DNA of 64,000 nucleotides from Dongia_A sp044226685. GTDB lineage: Bacteria > Pseudomonadota > Alphaproteobacteria > Dongiales > Dongiaceae. Below are positions 60,833-64,000 of the stretch, in pieces. Position numbers and translations under genes: made by a program. The notes below the pieces were generated by a model. The model made no database searches. It was not told the DNA's origin and was given only the letters and a program-made list of their open reading frames with translations. The DNA lies in contig JBGAGP010000009.1 in assembly GCA_044226685.1 (NCBI GenBank), forward strand, positions 3,385 through 67,384, in the 5' to 3' direction. Numbering within the stretch: position 1 is the stretch's first letter; each line of letters starts with the position of its first letter.

Positions 60833-61816
60833 ATGGAACTTCTCGCAACCATTCTCTTTGGCGACTTCCTGGGCAAGCCGGGCTGGATGTGGCTTGCCTT
60901 CATCGGCATCGTGCTCGCTCTGCTGGTCTTCGACCTGGGGGTCCTGCATCGCGACCAGCACGAGATCGAGGTCAAGGAAAGCCTGGCGCTCAGCGCCTTC
61001 TACATCGCCATCGCGCTCGTCTTCGGCGGCTGGGTGTGGTGGCACCTGGGCCCCGAGCCCGGCATCAACTACCTGACCGGCTTCATGGTCGAGAAGAGCC
61101 TGGCGATGGACAACGTCTTCGTCATCGCGCTCATCTTCTCCTATTTCGCCATTCCCCGGCTTTATCAGCATCGCGTGCTGTTCTGGGGCATCCTCGGCGT
61201 CATCGTGCTGCGCGCCATCATGATCGGCCTTGGCGCCGCCCTGGTCACGCAGTTCTCCTGGATCCTCTATATCTTCGGCGGTTTCCTGGTACTGACCGGC
61301 ATCAAGATGCTCTGGGTCGGCGACAGCAAGCCCGAGCTCGACAAGAACCCGCTGCTGATCTGGATGAAGCGGCATTTCCGGGTGACGCCAAATCTGCATG
61401 GCGACCGCTTCTTCGTCCGGCTGCCCGATGGGAAGAGCGGCAAGACCGTTACCTGGCTGACGCCGCTGTTCCTGGCGCTGGCGCTGATCGAGATCGCGGA
61501 CGTCATCTTCGCGGTGGATTCGGTGCCGGCGATCTTCGCCATCACCACCGATCCCTTCATCGTCTACACCAGCAACATCTTCGCCATTCTCGGCTTGCGC
61601 GCGCTGTATTTCGCGCTGGCGGCGGCGATCCATCGCTTCCAGTACCTGAAATACGCGCTGGCGCTGATCCTGGTCTTCATCGGTGGGAAGATCTTAACCG
61701 TCGATCTGATCGGCAAGATCCCGGCGGAGATCTCGCTGGCCGTGACCTTCGGCCTGCTGCTGGGCGGAGTCGTCTATTCGCTGTGGCGCACGCGGCGCGA
61801 CGCCAATACCCTATGA
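60833..61816 (+). CDS. TerC-family integral membrane protein (Alx/YgjT type)
   Basis: A 327-residue protein with about nine membrane helices. TerC blocks are FDLGVLHRDQHEIEVKESLA, MVEKSLAMDNVFVIALIFSY with conserved acidic residues, and EIADVIFAVDSVPAIFAITT followed by YTSNIFAILGLRALYFALA. The family is linked with manganese or other metal export and loading of secreted enzymes. ATG at 60833 is preferred; an in-frame ATG at 60806 lacks a better ribosome-binding site. A GTCGGAG/CTCCGAC stem lies upstream. Confidence 0.9.
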   Translation: MELLATILFGDFLGKPGWMWLAFIGIVLALLVFDLGVLHRDQHEIEVKESLALSAFYIAIALVFGGWVWWHLGPEPGINYLTGFMVEKSLAMDNVFVIALIFSYFAIPRLYQHRVLFWGILGVIVLRAIMIGLGAALVTQFSWILYIFGGFLVLTGIKMLWVGDSKPELDKNPLLIWMKRHFRVTPNLHGDRFFVRLPDGKSGKTVTWLTPLFLALALIEIADVIFAVDSVPAIFAITTDPFIVYTSNIFAILGLRALYFALAAAIHRFQYLKYALALILVFIGGKILTVDLIGKIPAEISLAVTFGLLLGGVVYSLWRTRRDANTL

Positions 61817-62746
61817 GTACGCCCGGTAGCGCGCCAGGATGGCGCGCGGCAGGCGGCCGTCGATGGCGACGAGGCCGCCGCCGATCAGCGCCATGCCGAG
61901 CAGGTCGGTGGCCTGCAGGGTCTCCCGCAACACGATCGCGCCGAGCAGGATGGCGCTGGGCGGGATGAGGAACGTCACCAGCAGCAGGTTGACGGCGCCC
62001 GCCGCGGCCAGGATGCGGAAATAGAGCACATAGGCGAGCGCGGTCGACAGCAGTGCGAGGCCGATCAAAGCGCCCCAGACCGTGGCGCCGGGCAAAGTGA
62101 GGGTCCAGGGCCGGTCCACCAGCAGCACCAGCGGCAGGAGCAGCAGCGACGACGCCGTCACCTGGCCGGCGGCGGTGGCGAGTGGCGGAATTCCCATGCG
62201 CTTGAAGCGCCGCCCGAACACGCCGGCGAAAGCATAGGAGCAGGCTGCGCCCAGCACCGCGCATTGCGCGAGAACGTCGCCGCCCAGGCCGCGCAGCGCT
62301 TCCGGGCCGATCAGCACCACCACGCCGGCAAAGCCGATCAACAGCCCGGCCAGGCGCGCGCGGGTCAGACGATCATCCGCCGTCAGGCAATGCGCCACCA
62401 GCACGGTGAACAGCGGCGTCGTCGCGTTCAGGATCGCCGCCAGGCCGCTGGCGATATGGGTCTGGCCCCAGACGATGAGCGAGAAGGGGATCGCGTTGTT
62501 GAGCAGGCCCATGCCGAGGAAGGCGCGCCAGCTGGCACCGTCGCGCGGCAGGGCAATCCCGGCGGCGCGCAGCGCGAGATTGAGCGCCAGCGCCGCGATC
62601 GCCACCCGCAGCAGCACGATGGTGAAGGGCGGCAGGTCCCTGACGGCGATGCCGACGAACAGGAACGAGCCGCCCCACAGCACCGAGAGCGCCAGCAGCA
62701 GGCACCAATCCAACCGACCCATGCGGAGCTGTCCGGGCGCGTTCAT
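61811..62746 (-). CDS. EamA/DMT-family transporter
   Basis: A 311-residue protein with ten membrane helices in two EamA halves. Typical features are LDWCLLLALSVLWGGSFLFV at the first helix, FLGMGLLNNAIPFSLIVWGQ and, in the second half, LLLVTFLIPPSAILLGAIVL. Such drug/metabolite transporters mostly export amino acids or metabolites. Its 3' end overlaps the convergent TerC gene by a few bases. Confidence 0.9.
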   Translation of the reverse strand: MNAPGQLRMGRLDWCLLLALSVLWGGSFLFVGIAVRDLPPFTIVLLRVAIAALALNLALRAAGIALPRDGASWRAFLGMGLLNNAIPFSLIVWGQTHIASGLAAILNATTPLFTVLVAHCLTADDRLTRARLAGLLIGFAGVVVLIGPEALRGLGGDVLAQCAVLGAACSYAFAGVFGRRFKRMGIPPLATAAGQVTASSLLLLPLVLLVDRPWTLTLPGATVWGALIGLALLSTALAYVLYFRILAAAGAVNLLLVTFLIPPSAILLGAIVLRETLQATDLLGMALIGGGLVAIDGRLPRAILARYRAYS

Positions 62747-62797
62747 GGTAGGACTATGTCGGCCGGCGCCGGGCGCGGCCAGCCGGTTCTTGCGCGG

Positions 62798-63214
62798 CTA
62801 TTGCGGCGGGTTGGTGTCGTAGGTCGGCAGGTGATCCGCGGTCACCGCCCAGTGCGGACGGCTGCGCGCGAAGATGATCTCGCGCGGGTGGAACAGGCTG
62901 GGATCGTCCAGCGTGCCGGCGTAGAGCGTGATGATGCCGGACCTGTCGTCCTCGCCGCCGTCGCCGAACATGATGGTGCTGCAGGTCGGGCAGAACAGGC
63001 GCGAGGTCGGCCGGCCGTCATCGGTCAGGTTGGTATAGCGCCTGGTCTCGCCGCTGATCCGCAGATCGGCCAGCCTGAAGCCCATATATGGCGCGAAGCC
63101 GGCGCCGGTCGCCTTCAGGCAGTCGCGGCAATGACAGAGGCCGGCGAAGATCGGCTCGGCCTCCGTCTCGTAGCGGACGGCGCCGCACAGGCATCCGCCG
63201 CGCAGGGTCGTCAT
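62798..63214 (-). CDS. GFA family protein (glutathione-dependent formaldehyde-activating fold)
   Basis: A 138-residue zinc protein of the GFA/CENP-V family. Zinc ligands lie in RGGCLCGAVRYE, GLCHCRDCLKATGAGF and FCPTCSTIMF. The beta-tent fold was first described for S-(hydroxymethyl)glutathione synthase, but most members have unknown substrates. It is 51 bases downstream of the EamA gene's start, on the same strand, and could be its operon partner. Confidence 0.9.
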   Translation of the reverse strand: MTTLRGGCLCGAVRYETEAEPIFAGLCHCRDCLKATGAGFAPYMGFRLADLRISGETRRYTNLTDDGRPTSRLFCPTCSTIMFGDGGEDDRSGIITLYAGTLDDPSLFHPREIIFARSRPHWAVTADHLPTYDTNPPQ

Positions 63215-63238
63215 CGCCGCGGCCTGCCGCGCCGCCGA

Positions 63239-64000
63239 TCAGACCCAGGGGCAGTTGGAATTGCCGCCGCCATAAGTCCAGCCATCGGCATAGCGTTTCA
63301 GGCTGAACGGCTTCAGCTCGTCCGGCACCGGCCCGCCCAGCAGGTGGCGCGCCGACAATTCGCCCACGCCGATCATCTTGAAGCCATGATTCGAGTCCGC
63401 GATCATCCAGGCATTGTCGGCAACCCAGTCGAACACCGGGACGTTGTCCGGCGTGAAGGCGCCGATGCCGCCGTTGCGCCGCTCCTTGAACAGCTTGCGC
63501 GCGCCTTTGAAGCGGCCGAACAGGTAGCTCAGGGTCGCGCAGTAATAGTCGGCGAACCAGTCATCGGCCTGGTACGCGTCGCTCAGATGGCCGTAGGGCT
63601 CGACATCGGCCTTGCCGCCGATCTTGATCGGAATGGTGCCGCCCTGGATGCCCGGCGCGCCGACCCGCTCCGCCGCATAGCGGGCGTACATGTAGAAGTG
63701 CTTGTCCTTGAACTCCTTGCCGTCCTCGGTGACGACCGGCGTGTTCATCAGCTCGACATGCAGCACGGGTGAGTCGCGATCGTCGGCGGTGCGGAAGTCG
63801 ATGCCCTCCGGCATGAACACCTCGCCCTCCAGCAGGCGCCAATAGGTCCACATGTCGTGGTTCTTGGCGACGCGGCCGTCCTTGTAGCCGAGGTCCAGCT
63901 TGTCGGCCTTGCCCAGCCACTCCCAGTGCTTCGGCGTCCAGGCGCCGGCGCCGATGACGACGGTGTCGCACTTGACGTCGCCCTTGTCGGTCTTCACCGC
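63239..64000 (-). CDS. FAD-dependent oxidoreductase, DAO family (C-terminal part)
   Basis: The last 253 codons of a gene that enters from beyond the right edge. It shows CDTVVIGAGAWTPKHWEWLG, the late FAD strand of D-amino acid oxidase/sarcosine oxidase-type enzymes, and near the C-terminus NGGIGAFTPDNVPVFDWVAD and WMIADSNHGFKMIGVGELSA, which contact the flavin in the family. The substrate cannot be inferred. The start visible at 63997 (GTG) is only an internal codon. Confidence 0.85.
   Translation of the reverse strand, partial: AVKTDKGDVKCDTVVIGAGAWTPKHWEWLGKADKLDLGYKDGRVAKNHDMWTYWRLLEGEVFMPEGIDFRTADDRDSPVLHVELMNTPVVTEDGKEFKDKHFYMYARYAAERVGAPGIQGGTIPIKIGGKADVEPYGHLSDAYQADDWFADYYCATLSYLFGRFKGARKLFKERRNGGIGAFTPDNVPVFDWVADNAWMIADSNHGFKMIGVGELSARHLLGGPVPDELKPFSLKRYADGWTYGGGNSNCPWV

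Overview
The window is high-GC DNA, densely coded on both strands, with short gaps, frequent ATGA/GTGA gene overlaps and a few AT-rich islands in long intergenic regions. The gene content (Tat-exported molybdenum hydroxylase with cytochrome c, BMP-type ABC transporter, vitamin B6 catabolic enzymes of the Mesorhizobium type, extensin-like and DUF6404 proteins, REP-like palindromes) suggests a chromosomal segment of an alphaproteobacterium, most likely of Rhodospirillales type. That taxonomic placement is inference. I saw no tRNA, rRNA, transposase, phage gene or CRISPR array.

Layout. 1-10.4 kb is a mixed accessory/metabolic region: the 5' part of an old-yellow-enzyme gene, a MarR regulator, a 1.1 kb gene-free stretch, a helical orphan, a DUF2231 membrane protein, a CoA-transferase, a FUSC-like transporter, an extensin-like protein, pirin, a phytanoyl-CoA dioxygenase-like enzyme, a broken DOPA-dioxygenase-type gene, a DUF6404 protein and a secreted intradiol dioxygenase. 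10.4-15.0 kb has a FadR-type regulator diverging from an operon of a gentisate-dioxygenase-like cupin, an LVIVD-repeat protein, RidA and a glutathione S-transferase.

15.2-26.8 kb carries vitamin B6 degradation genes. Five enzymes match, by motif and by remembered sequence, the Mesorhizobium loti set: a 5-formyl-3-hydroxy-2-methylpyridine-4-carboxylate dehydrogenase-like enzyme, 4-pyridoxolactonase, pyridoxal 4-dehydrogenase, pyridoxamine-pyruvate transaminase and pyridoxine 4-oxidase. Together they would convert pyridoxine and pyridoxamine to pyridoxal, then to 4-pyridoxolactone and 4-pyridoxate. A complete BMP-family ABC importer lies between the enzyme genes and is a candidate B6-vitamer transporter. 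A lipoprotein, an oxalyl-CoA-synthetase-like ligase and a ketopantoate-reductase-family gene follow.

30.5-53.9 kb is a near-complete alginate biosynthesis, modification and secretion locus: algD, alg8, alg44 (PilZ), algA, algF, algI, algJ, a 1211-residue AlgG with a ~620-residue helical extension, a Sel1-repeat AlgK-like protein, an unrecognised membrane protein, algL, two divergent AlgX-like genes whose start codons overlap, a TPR plus beta-barrel outer-membrane protein where AlgE would be expected, and algC. The architecture differs from the Pseudomonas operon and is the most interesting part of the window. An AT-rich leader with a palindrome and a possible 30-codon ORF precedes algD.

53.9-64 kb: homogentisate catabolism (fumarylacetoacetase, hmgA, divergent MarR regulator), a cold-shock gene with a bidirectional terminator, an iorAB-cytochrome c unit, a TerC-family protein, an EamA transporter, a GFA-family protein and the C-terminal part of an FAD-dependent oxidoreductase running off the end.
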